From Acanthaster planci (taxonomy: Eukaryota; Echinodermata; Asteroidea; Valvatida; Acanthasteridae): a stretch of DNA of 64,000 nt. This document shows positions 1 through 11,900 of this stretch, piece by piece. The stretch lies in NCBI RefSeq assembly GCF_001949145.1, contig NW_019091402.1, positions 1,361,040 to 1,425,039 on the forward strand. The letters are read 5' to 3'. The notes beneath the pieces are model-generated. The model worked only from the letters and a program-made list of their open reading frames with translations, did not search any database and was not told the DNA's origin. A program made the position numbers and the translations under genes. How positions within the stretch are numbered: position 1 is the stretch's first letter; each line of letters begins with the position of its first letter.

Positions 1-477
1 ATGATTGGCGTTCATCTATTTTCCTTTTAAAGGATTTTTCCCATCTACCTCGTGCCTCTGATAAGAGGAAATTCAATTTTTAAGGGAACAACTCTCGTTA
101 CTTTCTTGAAATCGTAAATTTCCACCCCTCTCATTTTCTGTCAGTGGCTCCGCCCCCAGTATGAATTGCGCAGTCGAAGAGCAGCGATATTCAAAATTAA
201 TTTGGGCTATGGTCGTCAATAACAATTGCATCTACGATCGAGAAGTGAAGTTAGCCGCTACCTCTTGTGCCCACAAGCGTTATAGCAAGCCGTTGCCAAT
301 TGATTCGGATACGGCCGAAAGGGGGATAAGTGGTAAAATATGGCGGGTGCGAAATGAACAGGTTCCTGCCTGTTGAATTCCATAAATGTGCACATTCGTA
401 TGCATGTCTCAGGGCATACGACCTTTGTACATGTGCAATTTTCTAGGTGAAGAAGATATTCACGATTACGACACAAT
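1..477 (+). promoter_or_regulatory. EIF3I promoter and 5' untranslated region
   Basis: This is the stretch upstream of the EIF3I start codon. It holds a GC box (CCGCCCC, 150-156) and a YY1-like ATGGCGG (340-346), both common in TATA-less housekeeping promoters. It is richer in CpG between about 140 and 360 than the intron that follows. The short open frames here (161-376 on +, 258-476 on -) resemble nothing I recognise and overlap the promoter signals, so I do not call them genes. The transcription start cannot be fixed from sequence; somewhere between 345 and 440 is plausible. Confidence 0.5.
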
Positions 478-3400
478 ATGGTAAGCTTTCATCCTTGTTT
501 TAATGGATCCTTGGATGTACATATGTGGCCTATTGCTTATCAACTATTGGTACAATAGTTGATGTTCAAATTAATTGTCTTACTGTGTGTATAACTTGGT
601 ATAAATCTGAAATGATCACTAGTTTGTAGCCGCAATAGCCCCGCGTTCTACTGTTTCTGCCCGTGCACTGCAGCATGCATGCCGTTTATGGTGCCGGGAT
701 ATCCCCATGCAAGAGGCATTCATCGTGTTGATTACCATGGTCTTGTAGCGTTCGACCGGATAGGTGTAGTGAATTTGTGAATATGAAGGTTTTAACGCTA
801 TGCATTGAGGAATAAGTCCTCCATGATCAGCTTATTAGAAGTTTAAAGGAATATACAATGTAATCAGTCTAGATCATGTATGTAGATGCCACTTAGTCTA
901 ATTTTAGTGACTTAGTGCTTACCACTCTGTGCCCGTGCACACCAAACCCATATCATGTAGGCCTATATGGGACTGGTCTGAGAAATTCAAATTTTTTTTT
1001 CAGTAAACAACTTGGCAATTTCTCACCTAAATTGAACTTTTCGGGACATGTTTTTGCTTTCACATGGCTTAAAGATCACTGTAGGAAATAATTACTGGCA
1101 TCCGTATATCATGTTTTATTGTTTATGGAACTCTTCCCATTCGAAATTCTGAATTTTGGTTTTTGACTTAAAATGTGTCAGTTTGTTCGTGGCTCTCAGA
1201 CTCGGGCATTTGATTTCCCGAATCCTATTTCACCATGTTGATGTTGTTCACCTGACGTGTACCTAATGAGCAAGGCATTCTGAGCTGCCTAATCAGTAAG
1301 CAGTTTGCTAATGAGCATGTAACGTGTGTAGCAGAAATGTTGGGTATCTTTATTCTTACGCTAACTCTGATGATTTCTCAGTGCATCGTTGGGTCCGTCT
1401 GCTGAGTTTTACCCAGTTAGTTTCCTCACCAAACGTGACCAGTATTTTCATTTGTATCAAAATTATCAATTTGTACTAAACCTAGTTGTGTTTCCCCCCC
1501 CCCTTTTTGGGTTTAGTTTAAAAAAAAAATTTCTACAGCCGTACAGTTTTTCCAGGGCTCACCGGATTTCCATAGTTTTTGTTCTCATGAATGCCATTAC
1601 AAATTACAAAGTCTTTACTTTTTGTACAAAAATCTTTACTTTTTTTATGTTCCTGTTGCATGTGTTATTTCACAGTTTTTCATCTTTTACTGCAGAAACC
1701 AATAGCACTGAATGGCCACGAGCGGGCGATTACTCGCATTCGGTACAACCCAGAGGGCGACCTTCTGTTCTCCTGTGCCAAAGACATACATCCTACTGTA
1801 TGGTTTTCGTTGAACGGGGAGCGTCTGGGCACGTATGATGGTCACACAGGAGCCGTCTGGTGTCTGGATGTCAATTGTATCCTTGGAAGTTGTCGAAACT
1901 GGCTGCAAATTTTGGGATTTTGTTTTTGAGGAGAGATGTCTGGCCTGGTAGTTAGGACTTGTAGCCCGTGACTATATTTTTTGGGTCACCGGTTCAAATC
2001 CAGCAGCTGGTGGTCTTGGCCAAGTTACCTTACCCTACTTGTTTCTCTCCACCCAGGGGTGTAAATGGGTACCGATGATCGCAGAGAGGGTAGTTATGTT
2101 TGGTCAGCTCTTTTCGCCAGTTGTCAAAACGTCCAGCTTCATTCACCACAGCAGGGTTTCCCCAGCCTATTCAAATGTGAGGCGGCCCACCTCACGGATT
2201 CTAGTGACCACCTCAGGCTTTTCTGGTGGATTTTACCACCTCGCACTTGAAATAGACAAATAAAGAAGGGGAAAGCCAAATAAATGAGATCTTTTGAAAA
2301 AGATAACTTTTAAATTGTTCAGAATGGTAAAGACGAACACAGAATGCAAGATCAATTTACTTCAGAGGGGAAATTTGGAGTAAATGTACTATTAGACGAT
2401 ATAGAATTTATTTTGGAGTTTTTTGAAAAGATTTGCTCTTGTTTTAGGCACAAGAACTTTGGCAAAATTGGTTTGACCACCTCACACATATCAGTATCCC
2501 CGGGGAAACCCCTGCACCCCAGGAAGCTGAGAGGGTTTTAGAAATGTTCATAGGCCCGATGAGCAGAAATCGCCTTCCAAGCAGTTCGGATTAATGACAA
2601 GATATGCGATGTACTGGGTGACATGATTAATTAATGACGAATTTTTCGATGCGAAAACGAGGACTCAGGAGAACGGTTGAAAATGCTTTGCAGCCCCAAC
2701 CCTCATACAGTCCAGAGACAAAACAGTCAAGGGAAAACGTGGGACAAACATAAGGACGGGCCAACTTGAAATGATGCTTGAGAGAAATATATTTCCTTTT
2801 GATGTTCTCACAAAAGACTGCTTACTTTATTAGCTTCTCGTTAAACCTTGCTTTACAACTGATATACTTTTAAAAGAATCCATTCCATTAATTGAAAAAT
2901 GAAGAAGGTAAGATAGAGAATTCAACTGGAAAAAGCAATCATAAAGTTGTCAGCGTATGGTGTACTTGTGAACTTGTTCCTTGACGTTAGATGTAGGGAG
3001 TACAACCAAGGTGCTGACCGGTGCTGGCGATAACAGCAGTAGACTGTGGGACTGTGAAACAGGTGAGGCTCAAATCAGTCGGGCAGCAAATCAACACCTT
3101 CCATCTGAGAGGGGAATCAGGTTCTTTCCCCGCCTAGTCGCGTTCCACCTCTGTGGTCCGGGTTCGATTCCCGGCTTGGTCCACGTCTGGATTAGGTTTT
3201 CAATTCCCTGCTTGATTTGGTTGGTTTCACCTGGAACGTTCTTCTGGGGTTTTCCTCCCAACACTAAAACTGTAACTTCTTCTCACTGCCTCCCCTCTAC
3301 AGGTTTCTTCAGGCTTCCGAGCCAACAGCGCCTAGGGCGCTTTTGAAGAATCCTCGGTTTCATTACCAGAAATATCACATGAACCGGGCAGTTGAAACCA

Positions 3401-6400
3401 ATCCACGTTTTGCCCCGAATGGGATTCGAACCTAGGCAACTGAAGAGCAAGATAACAGAAACTCACATGTGTAACCTGTCGTGCTCGGTAGAGTCGTAAA
3501 ACGGCTGTCGATTTTTGAATTGTCCCCACAGGGAAATGCATTAACATATTCCACACACAGTCTGCGGTGAGGACGTGCGGTTTCACATACAGCGGAAACA
3601 CGCTGTTCTTCTCCACCGACAAGGCCATGGGCCACATGTGCCAGATATTCATGTACGACGTGCGTGACCACCAACAAATGAGTAAGTTCATAACTGGTGG
3701 GATTATAATACAAGAAATATTAAAGTTGTTAACCATTTCCTATGCTAAATATTTCATGAACCATTCATTTTGTGAATTGGCCCAGGTGCAGGATTATTTG
3801 CTCTGAAATTTACTAAACTGAGGTTTAAAGTTAGCACAGAGTCGGTTAACGTTCAGGTTCACTGACTTGAAAGTAAGGTCCCATACAACAATACTCCAGT
3901 CTGTGAATTCTGGTGTTAAACGTTTGTCCGTTCCGTGTTTTGACTCGACAGAAGACAACGAGCCGTACATGAAGATTCCTGTCTCCATGCCCAAGGTGAC
4001 CAGCGCTATCGCCAGCAGACTGGATAAATACATCCTGACCGGTCATGATGACGGAACACTGATCAAGTGGGAAATGGAGGTGTGTATCTGCCCTTGTGCA
4101 GTTGCTACAGAGGGCGCTATTTACCAGTTACGGAACATGACGATTCTAATCACAGCGCCTAAAGCTGAACGTTACTACTTTTGTATTTGATTTGGAGAAC
4201 TTGAAGTATATATATTTGTTTGACTAGTGTGACCATTGACAAATGCCAAGTGTGCCACATGTCTTTGTAAACCTACTTGTGTATTTCATAGTTAATCATT
4301 GGTCAGCCATATTGAAATTGAAAGTGAAGTATACCCTTCATTTTTGGAACTTGAGAGTAAAAATGAAAGCCATAAAATGTCAAATTAGCACTTGTTTACT
4401 GTGATGAACAATTTCAAATTTGTGCTTAAACTTAAACATGTTTTTAAGCCAGATTTTGAAAAACATTGAAAGGGACAGTTGGAATGCAGGCCACATTATA
4501 AAATAGCCTGGAGCCATCCTAATCGGCGGTACAAAACTGATGAAAGAGATTTAGGGAACAAGATTGAAAAAGGCCACCTTGTCCACACAGTGCGGGTAGT
4601 GACGAACTTTTGTGGACTTGCCCATGTCCACACAAGTGTTCCCCCTCTGAAAAGTATGCGTAGCGGCATTTTGGGATCAGGATGATTTATCACAAAATGA
4701 AAAGGAGCAGTTTAAGGAAATCCTCAGTAATCTAGCTCTCAAGTGTTCGCAGTTCAAGAAACAAATATTTCCATCGAGTTTTCTGAACTACGCAAAAAAA
4801 AAGGAAAATCCACACTGGCTGTGCAACCCTAACGTGTGAGTTGGTGTATGGCTGCTCTGATTGGGCCAGCCTTGTGACCTAGGCAACACTACATTTTGAA
4901 TGTCATTACAGACTTTTCGTTAATTTCTGAAACGTTTTTAGACCGGAGAGAAGATTCACAGTGTGCAGGAGCATAGCCGTCTAATCAACGATATCCAGCC
5001 ATCTAAGAATGGTATGATGGTGATCACAGCCTCCAAAGACAACACAGCAAAAGTGAGAAGATGTTAAGACTATTTTTTTTCTTTCGTGAGATGTGACGTT
5101 ACACTAACTCATTTGCATGTGTCCCGCATAACAAAACTTTAGACCAGTTTTGTCCCTGAAATTTTTTTGTTTGCAGAAAAAAGAGTAAACCAGGCTCTTT
5201 GCTTTGATGTATGACTCGGCTTGGACAGAATGGACATTATGAGAGTGAAATATGTCGAGGATTTGATTTTACATAATTTTTACAAGATTCTCTTTGATGT
5301 CATTCAACTCAACAGGGTCTGGTGACTTATAACTGGAAGCTGAAACTCCCTCCTGTTTTTATAAGGCACCAGACCAAATCTATCAAAATCCAACACTCCC
5401 TGTGCAATCCACAGGTGATGGTCTTTGTTGATGGATTCATTACATGTGGCTAAATGCGTTGTCACTGTTGCCATGACAACATGCACCAAATAACCCAGCC
5501 GTGAATCAGGCCTCCGGGACTATAAGTCCATCATAATCCGTCAACATTTGGTCACCTCAGGCCATTTGGATCAAGTCCCTCAAAATTTCCCCCAAAGGGG
5601 AATGGATTTGGGATGGTTTGTGTTAATATATTGTCAGGTTGAGTCACTTGCTAGGTAACAGTTTTGCTATGTACATGTATACAAAAACATAATAATGTGA
5701 TTGTAAGAATAATTAACTTACCAAAGCCGTGCAACGCGACTGTGAAACTATATTTTATTGATTTGAAGACTTACCTCCCTGAAGTGTTTATTTTAATACG
5801 CTATTTTTCTACTCTGTAATGGCAAGTAAAGTTGTATGTCCATGTTTGTTCCCAAGCTGTTCGATGCAGACACGCTGGAGCTCCTAAAGATTTACAAGAC
5901 AGAAAGACCAGTCAACTCGGCGTCGATATCGCCCAACAAAGACCACGTGAGTCATTGATACAACCCATCTGATGGATGATGTGTGGACTTGGGTCCATGA
6001 CATGCGATGCAATTACATGCACTGTACTTAAAAGTCTACGAAAATCCACCTTTCTTTTTTATTTTGAAATTTCTGTTTGCATTTGAAAGGATAGTTTTGG
6101 TTTTTTATGCTTATGCAAATTTCAATATTCGTCAGCAAAACTGTGATGTCATGCCAGGGAGCAAATCTTCAGTGTTGCATTGATTTGTGCACAAAACACT
6201 GCTGGCCATTTTGTGGTATTTTGCTGCTGGGCATTCCCTTTTTCTGACGATTCAGGTTTGGTTGAGTACAGGGCCATATTGACAAGCAAACCCTTAGGAA
6301 TATTTTCAATGAGCAAATTTGGGGTTCTTAATTGGAACGGAAAAACCTATAAACTAAGCATTGTCTTCCGTGATCCACAACAATGCTCTGTTTTCTTGAA

Positions 6401-7216
6401 ACAGCACAGACTATTTGAAATATTTGACGGACTTGCACAAATATGGCTTCTACCAAACCTTTGTAACCTGTGCCGTTAACCAATCCTTGGCACCCATATT
6501 TTTTGGGTAACAAGCTGTCAGAAAGGATTGATTTTTTGCGAGTTGACAGTTGGAATGAACCAGAAGAGTAACATGAACGCGGCTGTGTTTGGGTGTGACA
6601 GGTTGTTCTCGGCGGAGGTCAGGAAGCCATGGACGTCACCACGACCTCGTCCCGAATCGGCAAGTTTGATGCGCGCTTCTTCCACCTTATCTTTGAGGAG
6701 GAGTTCGGCAGGGTCAAAGGTCACTTTGGACCAATCAACAGCCTGGCCTTTTCCCCCGACGGAATGGGGTGAGTTCTTGAAAGGAAACAGTTTCATTGAT
6801 TAAAGCATTAACTTTGTCTTGAGAGGTCAGCAATTACTTTAGAATTTCCTACAGATCTATGCATCTTTCTTTTCATCAAGTTGATTTCATTGTCACGTTA
6901 GAGTTTGTAGAACCAAAATATTAAGAGAGAACCCAGAGGCTTATAAACCTCAAGCTGTAAAAAAATAATTCCTCCAATTCAGAATGATTTGAAGTTAAAT
7001 TGAATTTAAAAAAAAAAAAAAATTTCTTCAAGTGAGAAAACACCTGTCGTCTTCACAGTTCTTGCAAGGTCGAAGCTATGCATTTGCAGAAATTGAAAAT
7101 TGAAATATGATTATTTCTGGTCTTTGGCTTACAGGTACAGCAGCGGAGGGGAAGACGGCTACGTTAGAATACACACCTTTGACCCGCAGTTCCACGACTT
7201 TGAATTTGAATATTGA
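478..7216 (+). CDS. EIF3I: Eukaryotic translation initiation factor 3 subunit I (eIF3i/TRIP-1), WD40 protein
   Basis: This encodes subunit i of eIF3, a seven-bladed WD40 propeller that binds eIF3b/g on the 40S ribosome in the cytoplasm. Coding exons: 478-480, 1696-1876, 2991-3062, 3532-3681, 3952-4079, 4942-5052, 5857-5946, 6602-6768, 7135-7216. Phases agree at every junction and the sum is 984 nt, or 327 aa plus TGA (human is 325 aa, from memory). Family stretches seen: [107 protein letters not shown], ending in DFEFEY. Exon 1 contributes only the ATG, which directly abuts GTAAG. At the exon 2/3 junction the protein reads [14 protein letters not shown], slightly longer than the vertebrate version. 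Introns carry SINE and transposon fragments. The 3' UTR ends near an AATAAA at 7757. Confidence 0.96.
966..1150 (+). repeat. Dispersed repeat family C, copy 1 (EIF3I intron 1)
   Basis: It shares a collinear, diverged core with 13340-13576: GGACTGGTCTGA, then a CGGGACATGTT-like block, GATCACTGTAG, an ACTGGCATCCGTA-like block and ATGGAACTCTTCCCAT. No open frame or clear terminal repeats were seen. The class is unknown; it is probably a non-autonomous element. Confidence 0.55.
1945..2262 (+). mobile_element. tRNA-derived SINE, family 1 (EIF3I intron 2)
   Basis: It contains a Pol III B-box-like GGTTCAAATCC (1992-2002), then a CTCTCCACCCAGGGGTGTAAA block, and ends near AATAAAGAAGGGG. A minus-strand fragment of the same family lies at 14440-14575, sharing the B box followed by CAGCAGCTGG. 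No coding capacity. Confidence 0.6.
3121..3480. mobile_element. tRNA-derived SINE cluster, family 2 (EIF3I intron 3)
   Basis: A plus-strand unit has the B box GGTTCGATTCC (3160-3170), followed by a GTCTGGATTAGGTTTTCA block and CTGGGGTTTTCCTCCC. The same tail order recurs at 39525-39720. Immediately 3', a minus-strand B box (GGGATTCGAACC, 3421-3432) marks a second, inverted fragment. The cluster ends just before EIF3I exon 4 (3532). It is not an intact tRNA: no A box or cloverleaf could be drawn. Confidence 0.55.
4303..4530 (+). repeat. Dispersed repeat family B, copy 1
   Basis: It begins with a diverged GGCCATATTGAAATTGAAAG and continues with a block close to GAACTTGAGAGTAAAAATGA, a TTTTAAGCCA block and AAAATAGCCTGG. 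The same blocks in the same order occur at 30650-30915 and 63195-63510. It looks non-coding; the class is discussed under findings. Confidence 0.5.
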
Positions 7217-7677
7217 ACGTGAGGTCATTGGAAAATCTTGAATGTCAATTTATCGTACAGTCTAGTCTTGTCCTACTCCATTGTTGGGAGTAAACATTTC
7301 ACGTTGCCAAGACTTGTTTTTCTGTTTGTGATATTTGGTTTCGCTTCTTTTCCTCTGAGCGTTTTCTCAAAGCGACCAGTGTTAGACAGCCTGCGCATGC
7401 ACAGTGTATTAATTTTCATCCCATTTTGGCCATCTGACGGATTTCTGTGTGGATGGGCGGGGGAGGGGGCTATCTGATTGGAAGTAATTTTCAAGATAGT
7501 CGAGAATGTTCAATTGAAGAAAAGTGAATTTCAGCACTCCGTGTACAGCACATTTCAAAGGGAGAAAAGTCCTTGGGATTTAAATATTTGCCCTCTCTAC
7601 AGGCATATTTGGCATTGCACTGGTTAACCAGGGAAAAGTAGCCACGCTGCTTATAAGGGCCGAGTATTTTTGAGGAA

Positions 7678-7730
7678 GTTATGCATGTACATGTATTTAT
7701 GAGAAAGTTATGCATGTACACGTATTTATG
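7678..7730 (+). repeat. Tandem duplication in EIF3I 3' UTR
   Basis: Two adjacent copies of a 28-bp unit reading GTTATGCATGTACATGTATT then TATGA, differing at one base. It lies about 30 bp before the predicted poly(A) signal. Confidence 0.7.
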
Positions 7731-7756
7731 AAGATTGTTTCATTGCGGTGTGTATG

Positions 7757-7762
7757 AATAAA
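7757..7762 (+). terminator. Predicted EIF3I poly(A) signal
   Basis: A canonical AATAAA 541 bp after the EIF3I stop codon, followed by a T-rich stretch and TTTTGTGTAA, as expected of a downstream element. It is the best candidate in the 3' region. Confidence 0.7.
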
Positions 7763-7806
7763 GAGACATTTTTGTGTAAAACGTTTCATTCCTTTGAAGT
7801 CGCAAA

Positions 7807-7812
7807 TTTATT
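7807..7812 (-). terminator. Predicted ARMC1 poly(A) signal
   Basis: TTTATT on the plus strand is AATAAA for the minus-strand ARMC1 gene, about 1.17 kb past its stop. It faces the EIF3I signal at 7757, so the two transcripts would end at about the same place. Other, nearer signals cannot be excluded. Confidence 0.5.
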
Positions 7813-7992
7813 AAAATTATGCATTGATTAACATTGTGTGTATTTACAATTTCAAACTCGGGGGGGGGGAACTTGTGTGAAAATTAACATATACATGTAC
7901 AGGGGATACTTGGATTTCTTACATGTGTGATCAATAACCAAAAATGTTAAAAATACAAACTGTTAAAAAGCTAAACCTAAACCGGTGTGCGG

Positions 7993-8122
7993 CAATATAG
8001 GCTTTGCCTGGTAGCCATCTTGCAGGGCAGTTCTTTTGTTCCACAGGGAAACCTCTTTTGTGCATACCTTGTAGAACAAAAGCACTGACCTGTAAGGTGT
8101 CAGCTATGCAAACCCTCTATTG
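7993..8122. mobile_element. Foldback MITE family A, copy 1 (ARMC1 3' UTR)
   Basis: This palindromic element of about 130 bp starts near GGCTTTGCCTGGTAGCCATC and ends in GCAAACCCTCTATTG. The arms are inverted copies of about 50 bp around a short centre (CCTCTTTTGTGCAT). Other copies are at 16499-16628, 19790-19917 and 45183-45308. No coding capacity. Confidence 0.8.
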
Positions 8123-8163
8123 CCAAGGCACATGTAAATTGTAGGTGCCAATCCTCAGGTACT

Positions 8164-8400
8164 GGGGCCAATTTCATAGAACTGCTCAAGCACAAACTTT
8201 GCTTAAGCGCGGAAAACCTTGCTCAATAAATCAGGTAACCAGCCAAAACTCCATGTTATGTATAATGTTTTGGGATTGTATTTAGCTATTTTTTGGTTAG
8301 CATGAAAATAGAGTTTTAGCTGGTAACCCTTGTTTAGTATGTAAAGTTTTTTCCCGCTTAAGCAGATTTTGTGCTTAAGCAGCTCTATGAAATTGGCCCC
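8164..8400. mobile_element. Foldback MITE with GGGGCCAATTTCATAGA terminal inverted repeats
   Basis: This 237-bp element starts GGGGCCAATTTCATAGAACT and ends with the inverse (CTCTATGAAATTGGCCCC). The arms of about 45 bp contain repeated GCTTAAGC motifs. It lies in the ARMC1 3' UTR, 42 bp from the family A element. I could not define a clean target-site duplication. Confidence 0.85.
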
Positions 8401-8978
8401 AAATTACTACAGGTGCAATTTAAGACTCCCAGAAATGGGAGGGCTGGGCCCGCTGCTTCCCAAAATACCGCACACTAGACAGCTTGCCTGAATGATGGCT
8501 TACAGAATGTAGACAGAACTGCACTGTGAATCGAAAGGTAGTCACGCTGCTACAACATCTTTTCGCAAAGGGTCTCTTTGTGCAAAGGTTCATTAGTTGT
8601 TCAGATATGTAGCAAACAAGCCTCCCTAAATTTTTTTCAATACAAACCCAAAATCATTTTCTATCACACTGTACTTCCCTCCATTACTGTGTGTACTTTA
8701 ACACGTTCCAAGGAAAATGGCCATAATTATTAAAAAACAAAAGAATTAGTTTTCAAAATATGTAAAATGTTACATCAAAGGAACAAATTCACTTGCGTTC
8801 CATTTACACCTGTGCTGAATCACAGATGCTTTGCTCGTGTGCTGCACAATGCACTGCAGCCTCACTTCTTCGGCCACAGTTGGAACCGCGGGATAAACTT
8901 CCAACGTAACAGATGTTGACTCCATACGATTCTACTCATTTACAAACATGTACAAGATTTTAAACGAGCGCCCAGCGA

Positions 8979-11900
8979 TCACCAGTAGAAGCTGGTTGAG
9001 ATGAACGACGCGGCCGTGCTCAGCCAGCTGGTCTTTGGCTGCTGCTCCGCTTTGCCTTGTCGCACCACGGCCTTGTCCAGTCCCCTGACTGGACTGTCGT
9101 CTTCGGGGAGGTAGTCTGGCCGGGAGGCATTCTCCTTATCGGCGGTGGCTGGGTCAGCGCCGAAGGATAGCAACACCTGAGAGTAAATGATAATGGTATA
9201 GCGGTTCAGATCATAGGTGAACCCCAGTCCAAGCAGGAAATGCAGATGATACTGCGGAGTTGCAATCAAGTCTTCACTGATTGTTGAATGACGATAAGTG
9301 AAAATCTTCCAGCCGTAAGTTAATTTATTAGATAAATCCTGGTAAAGACGTCGCATTCCAATCCCACGGATTTGTTGATTACCTGTTTTACTCTTGGTCC
9401 GACTTCAGTGGGATTTGATTTGTGATTGACTAGACTCTATTTCAGGATTGTCTGATGAATTCACCAGAGCTGGTGAAGGAAAAAGTATGCATGGAAGTAT
9501 GGTGAAGAGTGCAAATTTTCGGCAGAATGTGCACAAAACCAGGATAAATCTCAGCATGAGGCCAATGATGTGGAGCATCACTGCACAGTGGCAAAGCATC
9601 TCAAATGTCCTTCAGTAATGTTAATACTTGGCAGTTTACTGCTTTAACGGTTCTAACCCTTCAAAGCTTGCCAACTTCAAACATGTCCTCGCCTACTACA
9701 GCATAATGTGCTGTCTTATGCGAGTGCTGTGCTTACTCACCTCTTCTCCAAACTCATTCTTGAGGACTTGCTTGGCAGACATCGTCTCTGTCCGTGCAAC
9801 CGCTGCTATAAGAAGCTGTGGGAAAACGGACATTCAATCATGTTTTAATAATTTGTGAGTTCATTAGGATGACTCTCAAAACAATACGTAAGACAAATAT
9901 AAAATATATCTGCATATATTCATTTACTTATGTCATTTAAATTCATAATGTTGGAAGACCATCAACTAAAATTTCTCGTCAGAAAATTTTATCGTTGTCA
10001 GACACTTGGACGCTTCTTAGAGGCAAATCTTTATCTTGGCACATTGTTTGGTAAAAAACAAAATCACACACAAAACAACTTTGCATGTTCGAATGTAATT
10101 CTCGTATCAAGGTTGGTGGGACATATTACCTAGCTATAACCCGAACCTAACGAGGAGAAAAAAACAACTTTGAGAACAGAATTTGAAATGCATAGGATTT
10201 CAGATTACAGTAGGCCTACTTTGTTACAATAGTGTTTTTAAGTGTTGGCTCTAACTCTTCCCAACGCTTGTCATTTCAATCTTTACCTCTGGTTTGAGTT
10301 CAGCCTTTGTTCTTAAAATACATCTCTTTCTGAAGAGGTCAAAGGTAAAACTGATCACCCCTTTGACTTTGAGAAGTTCGTCCTCACAGGCCTTCCTCTG
10401 TTCCTGTTGAAACAAACAGAATTAAAGGTCACTTTAAGTCTGGTCTGAGACATGGTTGCATGAAGTTTGCTGCAAGATGGTAACGATTAGCCTATTTGAG
10501 ATATGGCGTACACAATAGGGGGCGCTATTTGGTTTGGGTAAATTCTTTTGTGTTTAATCCGAATGTACCACAGACTAGTTCTGTGTACATATAAATGCAC
10601 AGACTGTTAGATTGCATCCAAAACTACATGAACATTTTGTGATCTGCGCATTCCAGAGATGGTGGTTGCTATGCAAAAGCTTGCCCCGAATCACAAGGTA
10701 TAGCAACAGTGCCTTTAGTCTAGGGAATTCAAATTGTTTTGTTAATGTGCAATCAGATAACTCAGTGTACCAGATTTTATTCAAATTTAACTCGCAAATG
10801 GCTTATCCCGTTAAGGTCTCACCTGATCATTTAGTCCGTTCAACTGCAGCGTGACAACTTTCCCCTTCCTGTTGGTCGAGCCTAGGAAGAAGGCCTTGTT
10901 TTCCTTGCACTTGGGCACTGGTCTGTGCTGGGTCGTGTTCTGGGTTTCCTTCAGGGGACTGGGGCTGGGTGGGGTCGTTAATCTGTCATGGATGTCTCTT
11001 GCTAAATTCTGTGCTCTCAAACTGTACTTTGATCTAAGCACAGAAAAAAAACCCACAATATTTTAACTTTTTAAGATACATTTTTAATTTGTGAACATGT
11101 TTGAGTCAATCTTGAAGAAAATGATTGACAACTTGCAAAGAAAGAAAAAAATAACAGAAAGTACAAATCTGTGATTACGTTGGGAGACATTTTGACTTAC
11201 TTGTCCATGATATCCTGAAGGCTTATGAGCATGCCCAGTTCCTTCTTCATGATTGGACAGTTGCTGGGGCAATCAGCCAATAGCTGTAGAGTCTGTAATC
11301 AAGAACAAAGAAACATTCTTGAAATTTTGAAGTATTTCCTGACTTACTAAGGCAATGAAAGTGTCTAAAAGAGTTACAAACAAGAAGAAATTGATGACCA
11401 CTTGACTTAAGTGANNNNNNNNNNNNNNNNNNNNNNNNNNNNNNNNNNNNNNNNNNNNNNNNNNNNNNNNNNNNNNNNNNNNNNNNNNNNNNNNNNNNNN
11501 NNNNNNNNNNNNNNNNNNNNNNNNNNNNNNNNNNNNNNNNNNNNNNNNNNNNNNNNNNNNNNNNNNNNNNNNNNNNNNNNNNNNNNNNNNNNNNNNNNNN
11601 NNNNNNNNNNNNNNNNNNNNNNNNNNNNNNNNNNNNNNNNNNNNNNNNNNNNNNNNNNNNNNNNNNNNNNNNNNNNNNNNNNNNNNNNNNNNNNNNNNNN
11701 NNNNNNNNNNNNNNNNNNNNNNNNNNNNNNNNNNNNNNNNNNNNNNNNNNNNNNNNNNNNNNNNNNNNTGGAATTCTTTCTGATATATCCTAGAGAAGAT
11801 TTTGACGGAAGATTTTGACAAGGATCAACGAACCTCCAAAGCTGCAACCACAACGTCGATGTTATCATTGTCTAAAAAAAGAACCAGTCCTGGCAGACAT

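Noticed and set aside
538-562. Short hairpin CAACTATTG-GTA-CAATAGTTG
   Set aside because: Nine-bp arms are within chance expectation for 64 kb of AT-rich DNA.
1389-1838. 149-aa open frame on the plus strand
   Set aside because: It overlaps EIF3I exon 2 in a different frame and its upstream part is intronic T-rich sequence.
3156-3175. tRNA gene
   Set aside because: Only a B box is present; no A box, acceptor stem or anticodon arm could be drawn. It fits a SINE. The same holds for 3421, 36428 and 39558.
11415-11768. Possible ARMC1 exon hidden in the gap
   Set aside because: Exons 2 and 3 join in phase and give a continuous match to the family, so nothing is missing.
11273-11868. Long open frames of 135-182 aa across the gap
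   Set aside because: They consist mostly of translated Ns; the flanks are ARMC1 intron and exon 2 in other frames.
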